Assembly: GCA_018806915.1 (NCBI GenBank)
Contig: JAGKQI010000016.1
Location: forward strand, 310,001 to 374,000
DNA length: 64,000 nt
Source: Phytophthora colocasiae
Lineage: Eukaryota > Oomycota > Peronosporomycetes > Peronosporales > Peronosporaceae
Direction: 5' to 3'
A program made the position numbers and the translations under genes. Position 1 is the first letter of the stretch. Every line of letters begins with the position of its first letter. The notes below the pieces were generated by a model. That model was not told the origin of the DNA. It saw only the letters and a list, made by a program, of their open reading frames with translations, and ran no database searches. This document shows, one piece after another, positions 53,135 to 63,792 of the stretch.

Positions 53135-53526
53135 AACCAGCAGCACGCACAAGCGCGAGCAGCAGCGCGCACGAGTCTTCCTTTGACCCTCCACAGCGCC
53201 AACCTCACCACGGGTAATCCCTACGTGCCCTAGGGCTCCTGCAGTAGCCGTCATCGCCCTAGAGCTCCAGCAGCGTCCATCGTCGTCTTGGGGATATAGC
53301 GTCAAACAGTCAAATAGCGTCAAACAGTCAAACAACCAGCAGCACGCTCAAGCGCGAGCAGCAGCGCGCACGAGTCTTCCTTTGACCCTCCACAGCGCCA
53401 ACCCCACCACGGGTAATCCCTACGTGCCCTAGGGCTCCTGCAGTAGCCGTCATCGCCCTAGAGCTCCAGCAGCGTCCATCGTCGTCTTGGGGATATAGCG
53501 TCAAACAGTCAAATAGCGTCAAACAG
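53135..53526. repeat. Tandem duplication of ~199 bp
   Basis: Two copies (53135-53333 and 53334-53526) differing by a few bases, for example CAACCTCACC versus CAACCCCACC. Each ends with GTCAAACAGTCAAATAGCGT-type short repeats. No coding role is supported; the frames through it are low-complexity. Confidence 0.85.
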
Positions 53527-53701
53527 GGGGAGGGGTAGGGATGAAGTCAGGATCTGTCGTGCTCGACGTGCGCTGGCAAACTGTCTCTTGCACTGTGTGC
53601 ATGAAGGTTTTGCTGTGCTTAACGCTACATCTTGGTGTGTTTATAGTATTTTGTCCGATTTGGCTCCGGCGATTCAACCAATCGCCCAATGCAGTTTCGA
53701 G
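53527..53701. other. Intergenic, nothing recognised
   Basis: Short stretch between the tandem duplication and the small MITE. Confidence 0.4.
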
Positions 53702-53703
53702 TA

Positions 53704-53976
53704 CAGGTTTCCCCGCCTAATTTGCAGGGGTCGGACCAAGAAAATCTGCCAGGATGCAAAATCTGCACAGGTATCACATAGATGCATCAGGTACTGAGTT
53801 ACTGAAAAATTGGGAGGGATTATCTTCCTTGAACCTTCATCGTGCATCCCATTTCCCCCGTGATTGCATGTAACTCAGTACATTGGCAGACCAGATAGAG
53901 CAAATCGCGTCCGCATCTTCACTCCCTGATCGAGGTAAATTACTTGATGCAGTTGCAAATTAGGCGGGGAAACCTG
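53704..53976. mobile_element. 273-bp MITE with 23-bp perfect terminal inverted repeats, TA flanks
   Basis: Ends are CAGGTTTCCCCGCCTAATTT and its reverse complement, flanked by TA at 53702-53703 and 53977-53978. A second inverted pair (TACTGAGTTAC at about 53791 and GTAACTCAGTA at about 53871) lies inside. No coding capacity. The TA target suggests mobilisation by a Tc1/mariner-type enzyme, but its ends do not match the Tc1 at 49294. Confidence 0.85.
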
Positions 53977-54273
53977 TAGAACCTTGGCTTTGTAAATGAC
54001 CTCCAGAATTCGGTGAAAATTGTTCACTGAACAAGTGAGACTTCATGTAGAAACACGTCCTTCTCCCCCCCGTGCCCGGGTTATGACAAAACTTCAATCG
54101 TGACAAAGCAACACTACCCACTCTCGAGAAGCGCATCTAATCTTCAATATCCGAAAGACACAAACGAACAAAGATCGTAACGAGATTCTGCTAGAAAGAG
54201 ATACAATATCCAGTTTCATGTCATTCTAGGCACATCAAGAAATATACAGGACTTATGGGGGTTGCCAACATTC
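53977..54273. other. Intergenic, 3' flank of RIC1
   Basis: No feature recognised in about 300 bp. Confidence 0.4.
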
Positions 54274-57200
54274 TCACTGCTCCATCACGTGTTTAATTTG
54301 GGCGACCCACTCGTCGTAGTGTACCTCCGTCACGGCTTGCAACAGAATCCTAAAACAAAACATACATACAAGTCAGTTCAATGCGAGTCAATACGGACAA
54401 AGCTCAAATACCTTACCTGAGTTGTCTTCGCTTGTTGCCAACGATGAAGATCTGGTAGAGGCGGTCTAAAATCGTGGGGCTATCTTCCTCCAACTGACGC
54501 TCTTCAGGAGATTTAAGCGGTAGTTTCGCCTGAAGATCCTCCACACACCAGACCACACGCTCGTACTCGCCACGGACTAGGTTGTCCCACACGAGAGCTG
54601 CTAGCTGCTCGTCGATGCTGGTTCCAATTTGTTTTGTTTCACGAGAGTATGACGAGTCATCAAAAGGCGGGTGTTCCCAGTCACGCGCAACCCGGACGAC
54701 ATGCTGAGCCAGCACCCACTCCTCCTGGTCAATGCACTCTTTCAACAGCTCAGCAGCGCTCTCCATTCTCAAAGGTAAGGACGAACCCGATGCTGTCGAA
54801 CACTCCTCCAATATGAGCAAGAAGTTGGCAGCTGTCCGGAGCTCCGATCGCTGCTGACAAATCGCCAACAGATCCATCGGGTCTCCAGCAGCAGGAAACA
54901 AAACCTTTAGTCGTGATGGCTCACTCTTACGAGCCACGTGCGCCACAATCTCGCAGTACTCCGCTATGTCGACCTCTGGTTGTTGTTCGCCTTCTCCAGG
55001 ACGTAAGAGCTGAATGGCCGTGTGTAGTTTCTCTTCTGGGCACTTTTTAGAAAAGCACGCTTCGAGCATCGAGTGCAGGAAAAGCTCTTGCGTTGGTGTA
55101 GACAACCCAAATTGTTTCCGAACCCCGTCGAGCACAAGACGAGCCCACGAAAGCTGCTCATTCTGAACCAGGAAGCAAAGCAAAGTGTGGAAAATTGGCT
55201 GCACACGGGCGAACACATCGTAACATGGGAGCAGCACGCCTGAAGGCACATAGACGTCCTGCGATACGCCAACAAGCAGGCCAAAAGCCTGTTCAGCACC
55301 CAGCACTTTAACGTCAAAGTCAAAACGCAGCATACGATCCTTTGCTGAGAGATCATCCACTGAAGTCACGCACCCCCGCATATTCGAAAACCCGTCCTTT
55401 AGCGGCATTCTACCAGTTCCGACACCAACTCCGGTGCCATTTGATAGGAATCCATCCAATGAAATTCCGTACTCGCTGATGACTTGCTCATACAGTTCTG
55501 CGGTGGCTGGTGCGGTGCCAAATTCAATTTCGTACGTTTTGGCACGCAGCGGGTCATGACAAGCCAAAAAGGTCTCAAGGCGACGGTTGTCTTGCTCAAA
55601 GGCTTTAGTATGCGTCATGTACACGCCATCCAGCAATGGAAGCCACAATTTCATACCCTCGGGACCGTAGAGTCCGTAAATTAGACGGCATGGCGCTGGC
55701 CACGATGCACAGGCCTGAGGGCTAACAAATAATCTCGCCATCGTACTTACATTAGAGCACAAAAGTCGCTGTGAACGAATCTCCGGATCCCAGATAATCA
55801 CATCGCCTGCGCTGTCCAGGAATGCAAACCGTGGTAGGACTTCTTCAGGGGTATATTGGTCAGGAACCTCCCCACCCACCAGCATGTTCACAAAACTGGA
55901 AAGCCAGCCTTCATCATCGTGTTCATGTTCGCGTTCGGCCTGGTATTTTCGCTGCTGCTGTTCGCGCAATCTCTCGTCTTGAATGTGCAGAAAGCGCGGG
56001 AGCACAGCAAAGTCCGAGATGGCATTTCGCTTGCAAGCCCCTATAGCCTGCGACTCTACCACACGTGATGGAAGATTTACCTGTCGTTTGAGCTGAATCT
56101 CCATGCGCAGGTTGTTCTGCTTGATGCTGCCTCCGTGCTTTAAGTCGAAACACCACAGCTCGCTTCTGGAAACGCAAAACAGATTCTTCTGTGCGTTGTC
56201 GCTTTCCATGACAAAGAAACAATCCTCGGCATCGTCCCCGATTGAATAACCACCTGCAGCCACTGCTTCCCGCGTGCGAGCTGCATTTTCACCCTCACGA
56301 GCGAATACCAACTGCTCTAAAATGGATTCCTCGTCCAGGTGATTCCTCGGGTATGCCTGCAAGTGTAGGGACTGGTGCTTCTCGCTGAATCGGGTGAAGT
56401 TCACCACAATCGCATCTTCGTTGACCCACAACAGCGAGTACACATACATATCTTGCTCATCATTCACGTTGCCGAACATTCGCCACTTCCCAGTCACAAC
56501 GTTTAACAAACAGAAACCACGTTGTCCAGCCACAGCCATGTGGTTCCCACTGGCACTTAACGCCACGAGACGAAGAGGGCAACGCTTCTCAAATTCAGTA
56601 GGCACACTCCAGTTAATGCAGGAAGTTACAGCGCATGGGTCATCAAGCGAGGGAGCAGCCACCAATCGGATGCTCTTGCTCTCGAGTAGTGCCAGGCTAG
56701 ACGATTTCCCGCCAGACAGCGACACAGTTTTTGCGAAATCAAACTCAGCAAATGCCGTTGTCGGCCTCTGACGCAGTTTCACAAGTTGGCGGTGATCGTG
56801 CAGCTCTTTAAGTCTCTTCTGCTTGGCGATGTAAAGCTTCTGTGCAAGCACAGCGTTCCAGTACTCCGTAATGACATTCAAGAAGTGATTCGGGTTCCAC
56901 ACTGGGAATAGCGCAAACAGCAGCTTCACGTACTTGTGCTTAGCAACTCGAGATGACGTGCCCTGAATAGCTTCCCAGCCGTCAAATTTTGCACGGCGTT
57001 CGAACTCCATAAGAGATGGACGCTCTTCTAGGTCGCAGTCTCCGTGTAGAGCTTGCATACGAAGTGCAAACTCCCGAATGCAAAGGTTTTCATCGTCTAG
57101 CATGTGAATTCCGTGAGCTTCCATGAACTCAGTAGAAGACAGCGCTTCCACTGCCAGTGGGAAAACCGCCTCCCAGTCCAGACGCATGAACGTAAGTACC

Positions 57201-58984
57201 ACTTCCTCATTATCCGGCAGGTCCTTGAGCTCACTCACAATCTGTTCAAACGGAAAATTCACCACCTTCAGATTCTCATTGACGCCCACCAGCAGGTCAC
57301 CACCTTGGATCTGACCGCATTCCTCCGCTGGACCAACGCCACCGTCACGCGCTCGCTTGGTAAAACTTTTATCACTTCGAACCCAAGCACCACAGCGTCC
57401 GGGAGCTCCAGAGAGCGACAGACACAGCCCGTCTTCTCCTTTCTGCACTTTTGCTTCTACAGTTTCGAACAAATGCGTCACTTCCGTCAACTCAACATCG
57501 TTTTCATCTTCGACTTCTCTTAAAATCTCATCTTCCGGTAGCTGGACCAACTGCGTCGACTGCTCACCTCGCGGGACCACAATCAACGAGTTACTGTCCT
57601 TCGTCCACAACAAAGCGAGTACACCGTAAGTACACACTTCCTTTAGGTTGTGCTCGTCGATCTTCTCTGGCCTCTCCTGGTTATGCTGCGGTAAGGTCGA
57701 CATCAAGCGACACCCATCAGTGGAAAAAAGTGAAAATCCACGTAGTTCGTATCCCACGACAACACTTCGGCCATCATGAGACCACGCCAACGCCGTCACA
57801 GCCCCAACATCTTCAGGCGCGTACCCCCAGGACACAAGACTCAGTTCCCGCATCGGTTCCAGCGTCAATGCTATCTGTACCTTTGCGTCTTTCTTGAGAA
57901 TGATTTTACCCGCCTCCTCCACCTTTTTCAGCGACAATCTGAACAACGAGACTCCTCCGTCCGACCAGCCCAAAGCAAGTCTCGATCCACTGGCATCCAA
58001 ACACGTGGTGGTGCAACGTCCATTCCCTGAAGTCGAATCGTTACCCTCCCTCTCCGTGTTAACCAGCGACAGTAACTGGTCAATACTCTTCTTAGCTGGA
58101 GATAACAGCATAATAAAGCATTTGCCAGCTTCGAAACTGGCAACAAGATACAGCGACGAGATCTTCGACGGGCGGTCAACCGTAGCGCTACTGAGTTCGT
58201 AGCAACTGAGCGGCTCGGCGTCTTCAGGGACTGCCAAGTGCGTGCGTACATCAATCTTCCAGATCTTCGTGGAGCTGTCTGCGGTACTGAACCACGAGTC
58301 TTGGCCGTCTTTCCCGTCCGACGACTCGGCAACTTCCACGACGCAGATCATTCCACTGGCCATGCCCACAAACACGTATCTACTCCCAGAAACTGCAGTC
58401 ATAGAGGCAGCAACATCTTCATAATCACTCTGAGATCCTCCTTGGTTCAAAGGATAATCTTCAACGAACTTCGCAGCAAGTTGAAGTCCCTTTGAAATCG
58501 CCTTCGGGCCCTCGTTTTCCTCTTGTTCAGGCTCGGCGAATGACGGCTGGTCCAGCATAGCATTTGCATCTACTGTAGCGTCCTCTGTATGTGTACCTGG
58601 GGTCTCAGCACGTTGTAGCAGCTCCTGCAGCCCTTCAAAAGCGTAAAACTCGACAGACTGGGAATCTTTCTCCACCACAGCCAGACGATCCCCCGAGACC
58701 CACGTGGCCCATAGTTGACGCGTTCCTGTCTCCTTTAAACGTCCATCACTGTCCTCTTCGCTGTCCTCCATCTGCTCCACCCATTGACCGCCGCGACGAC
58801 AACGCGCCAATAAACGTCGTCCGACGCCTGGAAGCCCCGGCGACGCGTTCCACAGCGCCACACGCGAGGACGTGACGCGCACAAACACTCTCTGGGACAT
58901 GTGCATGGCCAGCGCCACATCCTCCACCCGCTCGCGCGCTGAGGAGGCCGCGTAGGTGCGCGGCGGACCACTACAGAAGAACAT
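54274..58984 (-). CDS. RIC1: RIC1-like subunit of the Rab6/Ypt6 guanine exchange factor
   Basis: Two exons: 58984-54417 and 54349-54274, joined across a 67-nt GT-AG intron (GTAAGG ... TTTTAG) at 54350-54416. Splicing replaces a stop and adds ILLQAVTEVHYDEWVAQIKH and a short end, giving 1547 residues, close to the usual size for the family (about 1400). The N-terminal half is a beta-propeller with repeats such as LALGWSDGGVSLFRLS, VTALAWSHDGRSVVVGYELR and YGVLALLWTKDSNSLIVV. The C-terminal third has the helical RIC1 region (FHTLLCFLVQNEQLSWARLV). With Rgp1 it activates Rab6/Ypt6 for traffic to the Golgi. It is divergent from the BolA gene, 196 bp away. Confidence 0.85.
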
Positions 58985-59180
58985 GGAGAGCGGCTACGTG
59001 GCCTGATCTGTGCAATAATGCGGAATGGTACACTGTACCGTGTAAGGAGTGAATGTTTGTGTATACCACATTAATTATTGTTGAACAGTTTTAATGTTGT
59101 GTGTAATACATTTTTTATTTATCGTACTTAGTGCGAATCTCCGAGCGCTCTTTTCATACCTACCTTGGTAGTCAAGAAGG
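58985..59180. promoter_or_regulatory. Shared upstream region of RIC1 and BolA-like gene
   Basis: 196 bp separate two divergent starts, so both promoters must lie here or overlap the genes. A CAATAATG-rich and AT-rich part lies in the middle (59015-59130). No named element can be fixed. Confidence 0.45.
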
Positions 59181-59572
59181 ATGCTGAGTGCCGTGCGTGG
59201 ACGGATGATGGCGGCGGCTAAGCGCCCGCTGGGACGCGCGTGTTTCGCTTCAAGTGCGGACGGAGCCGGGACGGAGGCGGAGCAGGCGATGCACAAGGCG
59301 CTGCAGGCTCAACTGGAGGCTGTGCATGTTAAGGTGACGGACGTGTCGGGCGGTTGTGGCTCCATGTTTGATGTGGAGGTGGCTTCTCCGCAATTCGCAG
59401 GCCAATCACGCGTCAAGCAGCACCGCATGGTTAATGAGGTACTGTAGTGTTGTGTTCGGAATGATTGTCATAGTGCTAAATGTTGTGGCTGCAGATTCTT
59501 AAGGAGGAAATCAAGAGCATGCACGGACTGACCATCCGGACCATGACGCCCGAGCAGTTCCAGAGCAAGTAG
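59181..59572 (+). CDS. BolA family protein, BOLA3-like (mitochondrial)
   Basis: Exons 59181-59438 and 59495-59572 with a 56-nt GT-AG intron (GTACTG ... GGCTGCAG). The joined protein is 111 residues. Residues 1-25 are basic and lack acids (RGRMMAAAKRPLGRACFASS), as expected for a mitochondrial presequence. The BolA fold follows: AQLEAVHVKVTDVSGGCGSM, FDVEVASPQFAGQSRVKQHR and MVNEILKEEIKSMHGLTIRT. SGGCG with the conserved Cys is typical of BOLA3, which helps insert 4Fe-4S clusters into mitochondrial proteins. It is convergent with the phosphoribosyltransferase gene. Confidence 0.9.
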
Positions 59573-59738
59573 AAGGAGTTCTACAGCTACGACAGTGGAA
59601 TTGACACAAATATATAGACGGAGCAGCTTCACATGGCTCAAAAATGGATAGTGAGAGCTGTAGAAGGGATACGTGCATGTGGTAGGCCTTTTGTCGACCG
59701 CACAGAGGTGTAGTTGACACATTGAGACACTTGTCTCT
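59573..59738. other. Convergent 3' region
   Basis: 166 bp between the stops of the BolA-like and phosphoribosyltransferase genes. No gene; probably 3' UTRs of both. Confidence 0.5.
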
Positions 59739-60467
59739 CTAGGAAGCAGAGGCATATTTGGCTATGCCCGCCTCGTTGATAATGCAGATGTGGTCCAGAT
59801 CGCGGAAGATCTCGTTGTAGTCCAAGCAGTAGCCGATGACGAATTTGTCCGGGATATTGAAGCCCACAAAGTCAGCCAGGAAGCCGCAGCTCTCCGGATT
59901 GCGCTTCTCCAGCAGACTGGCCACACGCACACTCTCGGGCTCGTACTCCTTGAGCATCGGCACCAGTTTAGCCATCGTCTTGCCTGTGTCGATGATGTCT
60001 TCCACCAGCAGCAGGTTTTTGCCCTTGAACTTTGTCAAGTCTGCGCCGGAGACCTGCACATTGCCCGTACTCTTGGTGCCTGCGTAGCTCTTGACTCGGA
60101 TGAAGTCGAAAGTGAATGGTACGTAGTCGCACTTGTTGTACTTGTGGAATAGCCGCAGCTTCTCCACGAGGGCGTGGAAGAAGGAGCTGCCGCCCTTGAG
60201 TACACACAGTAAGTGCACCGTCTTGCCCTCGTAGGCGTAGCGAATGTCCTGTGCCAGCTTCTCCACGCGGTCTTCGATGAGGCCCTTGGGAATGAGCACA
60301 GACTCGACGCTGTCTAGATAGTGGTGGGGGATGAGGAACTGCGCCTTGTCGTACGTGGCGTCGTCCGACAGGTAGATGACGCGCTTGGGGTCAAGCGTAG
60401 CCTGTGGGTCAGTACATGTTAGTGCAAGCGGTTGAGAGAACTGTACAGTGCGTGAACGTACAGCCAT
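59739..60467 (-). CDS. HPRT: Hypoxanthine-guanine phosphoribosyltransferase
   Basis: Catalyses hypoxanthine or guanine plus PRPP to IMP or GMP (purine salvage, cytosol). The PRPP-binding signature is LLLVEDIIDTGKTM, with the flexible-loop region around VKSYAGTKSTGNVQVSG, LLCVLKGGSSFF (PPi loop) and the C-terminal base pocket GFNIPDKFVIGYCLDYNEIF-RDL. The uninterrupted frame has 242 residues, but a better model has a 60-nt intron at 60402-60461 (GTACGT ... CTAAC ... CCACAG). Then the protein begins M-A-ATLDPKRVIYLSDDATYD, about 222 residues, nearer the family length, and the odd VRSRTVQFSQPLALTCTDPQ insert is removed. Confidence 0.93.
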   Translation of the reverse strand: MAVRSRTVQFSQPLALTCTDPQATLDPKRVIYLSDDATYDKAQFLIPHHYLDSVESVLIPKGLIEDRVEKLAQDIRYAYEGKTVHLLCVLKGGSSFFHALVEKLRLFHKYNKCDYVPFTFDFIRVKSYAGTKSTGNVQVSGADLTKFKGKNLLLVEDIIDTGKTMAKLVPMLKEYEPESVRVASLLEKRNPESCGFLADFVGFNIPDKFVIGYCLDYNEIFRDLDHICIINEAGIAKYASAS

Positions 60468-60736
60468 GGCGGAAGGAGAGCAGTTGGGTCCGACGTGGTC
60501 AATTGACTTATGGCAGCCAGTCAGTCACCCGAAAAATAGTTTAGTGTCGCGTACACAAAGTGAAGTTGACGGCCAACGTTTGCCATCATCCGCTAACAAA
60601 CAAAAGCCACTTCACTTCAAGTGACCAAACAACAAAGGCGCTTCAAGTGACCAAACACTGCAAGTCTTGAATATGAAGTTTACGATCTGATGATGGAGAA
60701 AGCTACAAATCGATGTTCAATGTCGATCTTTTTCAA
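60468..60736. other. Intergenic
   Basis: 269 bp upstream of the phosphoribosyltransferase. Contains a short direct repeat (CACTTCAAGTGACCAAACAAC and a near copy, about 60609-60658). No gene. Confidence 0.5.
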
Positions 60737-61840
60737 TTAAGTGAAGTGAAAGTCGGGGCGGATATTCGCGTTTGAGAGAACGACGGACACGTCTTGGAGG
60801 TTTCCCAAGAGCTTCAGCATCGGAGTGATCAGATCGTACTGGTCTATGATCCGCACAATGCGGCCAAATGCGCAGTCCCATTCGAAGCGCTGTGAGCTCT
60901 GTACAACCACCCGCCGACCCACGAGTTTATCGACAAGTGGTGACCTACAGTATCCGTCGTTTGCAAAAAGATGAGGGAATACATTGGTCACTGTAGCGTC
61001 GGTGATCGTGCAGCTCACGGTCGTCGTAGCAACCACCCAGTCCTCAGTATCCTGATACAAGCTAATCAGTCGGCATTCAACGTTTCCAAAGAACTTTGAA
61101 AGCGTCTTCCAATGCATCAGCAATGCCTCCACGCCGTGCCCTGACCCGTGAAGGATATTCACATCCATGGTTGCCCGCATAAAGTCAAGTCGGGTGCAGG
61201 AAGGCGCCAATCCGGTGCTAGAGCTGGTAGGCGGCTGGTAACCATAGCGGAAGAGGTGGAAGTACTGAGCTATGACGTTCCAGGCAGTCTCCTTTGCTGG
61301 CATGGCAGTCAGAATGGCTTGGTGACGATGCTGAAGCGCGTTGATCTCGACTTGCAACTGCTTTGCATCCTCCTCCAGACTCTTCGCGAGATTGTCTTTC
61401 TTCTTCCGGTATCGAAGCTGCCTCAAGCGTCGAAGGTCCCGTTGTCGATCTTTCTCGCCGAGTATCCCTTCCACAATTTGCGCGAACTCATCGTGAAACG
61501 TGCGTGATCGCTTGCGCTTCTCTTCACGTTCATTTGGAACTCGACTGAGGTGTGGTGCCTTCAGCCATCCTTGGTTAAAATGAGTGGTCCTTGTCTCGAT
61601 GGCGGCGGTCGAAGCTAGTTTCGCAGGCGCAGAACGGAGAATGACACTGCCAATTACGTCGTTGCTGAGTAGCTCACAGTTGGGAGGGTGGAGACAGGAA
61701 TTCATCGGTGCGTGACGGTGGAAAATCGACGAATGGTACTTGAGGTCGTTAAGCACTGCTTTCACGTCATTGATGTCGACAGCGTTGCAACTTGCAAGCC
61801 CAAATCCTATGATTTCACGCATTCTAAGTGTCCAAAACAT
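60737..61840 (-). CDS. bZIP-like transcription factor (oomycete type)
   Basis: The frame is open from a GTG at 61846; the first ATG is 61838-61840 (367 residues) and another candidate is the Met of MREIIGFG. A basic region and coiled coil lie near residues 130-190: DLRRLRQLRYRKKKDNLAKS followed by LEEDAKQLQVEINALQHRHQ, with Leu/Val/Ile at heptad spacing. Phytophthora genomes have a large family of such bZIP proteins with unusual residues in the basic region; here the position that is usually N-x7-R reads R..L..LRYRKKK. The C-terminal half (from about 200) is a conserved-looking globular region of unknown role. Probably nuclear. Confidence 0.75.
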   Translation of the reverse strand: MFWTLRMREIIGFGLASCNAVDINDVKAVLNDLKYHSSIFHRHAPMNSCLHPPNCELLSNDVIGSVILRSAPAKLASTAAIETRTTHFNQGWLKAPHLSRVPNEREEKRKRSRTFHDEFAQIVEGILGEKDRQRDLRRLRQLRYRKKKDNLAKSLEEDAKQLQVEINALQHRHQAILTAMPAKETAWNVIAQYFHLFRYGYQPPTSSSTGLAPSCTRLDFMRATMDVNILHGSGHGVEALLMHWKTLSKFFGNVECRLISLYQDTEDWVVATTTVSCTITDATVTNVFPHLFANDGYCRSPLVDKLVGRRVVVQSSQRFEWDCAFGRIVRIIDQYDLITPMLKLLGNLQDVSVVLSNANIRPDFHFT

Positions 61841-62226
61841 GGACACATATTAATAAATGTTTGTCTACGGTAACGCTACGTACTTGAACGAGTGTACGTG
61901 AGCGATGTCATGCGTGCAAATCTCTTGAAACCCCACGCGTTGTACAGATTACCGAGGTTTCACCAATGACGTGAGATTGATCGGCCAATATGTTGTGGTC
62001 GTCAGCTGTACTTGAATGGTGAGGCTGTCACAGCGTGGCTTAGTAACGTGAACCAAACTGATAGTTGTTGGCAACCCCGCTCGTTCATCAGTGCATGCTG
62101 TTTCCGCAGTATGTCCCAGAGCCGGCGTACGAAGTATGTATGTACCTGTGAAATCGTTAGTACACACATGGTCGAAGTTTAAATAGCAAATGAAGAATTA
62201 TTGTGAACTGCTGCTGCAATAGCGAC
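61841..62226. other. Intergenic, nothing recognised
   Basis: 386 bp between the bZIP-like gene and the RWP-RK gene. A 72-codon minus-strand frame in it shows no domain and is not called. Confidence 0.4.
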
Positions 62227-63125
62227 TCAAATTAGATGGTATGCTTGGACAAACTCGCACACGTTGGCCAGGAGCAACAGCGGGAAGTCACGGTCGAATT
62301 GATTGAGATCCAACGGCGGCAGATTATTTTGTCGATCGTGGAAGTGAGGCATCAATGTATCTGCCATCATCAGCTGCGAGGATTGGACGGTGTCCGGGCA
62401 ATTGTGCTGGTGAGCCGAGAGAATAATACTATCTTTCTCCTCTTCCAGCCGTCGCAGTTTGTCGTGGAACTGTGCCGGTGTGACAGACACCGAGTCGCGG
62501 TGGCTTCTCTCGTCCCTGGCGACTGGGGGCGCTCCTGTACGATCTAAAACGGAGTGAGCAACTTCCATGGTGACCACATCCATTCTACCACCACCTTCAG
62601 TCCCAGAAATCACCACGGCATATCGGTTTTTCAGCTCTGCGATGCGCCGACGTACAGATGAGAGCTGTCTGTACGGCCACTTGTGGACGTGATTGCGTCT
62701 GCAAATTCGTTTGAGAGCAGCCTCACAAACCCCCAGTCGTTCTGCAGCCTGAACACAACTCAAAGGCCCCGATCGTCACTATCAAAGTACTGCAGCTTGA
62801 ATGGAGTTTCTTTCAATTCGCTACAGCTTTCTGCAGTGCTCACCGTCTTCAGTGGCAGGTGGTAGACGGTCTGTAGCTGCTCGACGTTGAAATGAATGCG
62901 TTTTCGCTTTCTCTTGCCACTTGTAGGGTCTTCAGCTTCTGAGTCACTTCCAAGTTGGTTCTGCCTGGCTTCCTGGTTACTGGTGTCACTGAGTGCTGCT
63001 GCATTCTCATCACTGTTGCTGTCGCTTCTGATGTGGCTGGAGGTCGTTTGAATACCCCCTTGGAACCTTTGGAGAGTGTTCCGATGCGAAGAAGAAGCAG
63101 GTTCTGAAGACGACGGGGAGCTCAT
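62227..63125 (-). CDS. RWP-RK domain transcription factor with an intron inside the domain
   Basis: Exons 63125-62844 and 62748-62227 with a 95-nt GT-AG intron (GTGAGC ... GTGTTCAG). The intron splits the domain; splicing gives IHFNVEQLQTVYHLPLKT followed by AAERLGVCEAALKRICR and HKWPYR, an excellent RWP-RK region near residues 77-125. 267 residues in total. N-terminal part Ser-rich and acidic with a basic KRKRKR stretch; after the domain come a basic helix (LSSVRRRIAELKNRYAV) and a later helical stretch. The C-terminus LPLLLLANVCEFVQAYHLI is hydrophobic. The intron position distinguishes it from the single-exon RWP-RK genes in this window. Confidence 0.85.
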
Positions 63126-63792
63126 GCTGCTTGAGCTCCTGCTAGCAAATAAGAAACGTGAAGAGTGAATGTCGTTGAAGCGCTCTTAGTTGGTGGATCT
63201 GGTAAATTCGACAGAATTTCTACCCGTTTTTAATGTAGATCAAAAGAGAAGTAAGTAGCAAGTGCGAAGCTAGGTATAAGAATTTATCGTTTGAAATGTA
63301 TGTTCGAGATGCCTCGTAGACTGTAGGATACTTGAACTTTGTCAAGTGATTAACTTGAGATTGGATTCGCGAATCGCGAAGCTATCCCTGATTTTGTTTT
63401 AACGAACGAGTGTGTATTTGTGTTGTTGTTGTTGTGATGGAGGTGGTGAAGAAGAAAGTAGTTGATTAATAGCTGTGATACTTCTCGTTTTGCTATTACA
63501 ACATCAAAACTTAAAGACGCATTACATGTTAATTAAATCAAAATCCGACGGTCAGAGTTTAATCTGTAGGTACGTGGAAGTCAAAGTTCAGTTTAACGCA
63601 TGGTGGCGGATTAATTGAGTTTCACGAAATGTTAGAGCCTCCAATTAGTGCACATTATGGGCATACTTACACTTTTTTTTACTACACCAACAGATTTTCA
63701 TGCAACACCACATATATTAGCGGAATCGCTACAAAATGCCTAAATCGTGTACAATTAGCACGGAGTGCAGGCTCAACCCTCTTTTCCCTGCT
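63126..63792. other. Intergenic, nothing recognised
   Basis: 667 bp, AT-rich, with a TGTTGTTGTTGTTGT-like run near 63420-63435 and a T run near 63675. It includes the 5' region of the RWP-RK gene and the 3' flank of the gene at the right edge. Confidence 0.45.

Noticed and set aside
53033..53522. Frames through the 199-bp tandem duplication
   Set aside because: Open only because the repeat is GC-rich and low complexity; copies of each other, no domain.
55735..55775. GTAAGT...CAG interval within RIC1 as an intron
   Set aside because: Only 36 nt, too short for an oomycete intron, and the frame is open through it.
59790..60152. 120-codon plus-strand frame over HPRT
   Set aside because: Exact antisense of the phosphoribosyltransferase; no independent support.
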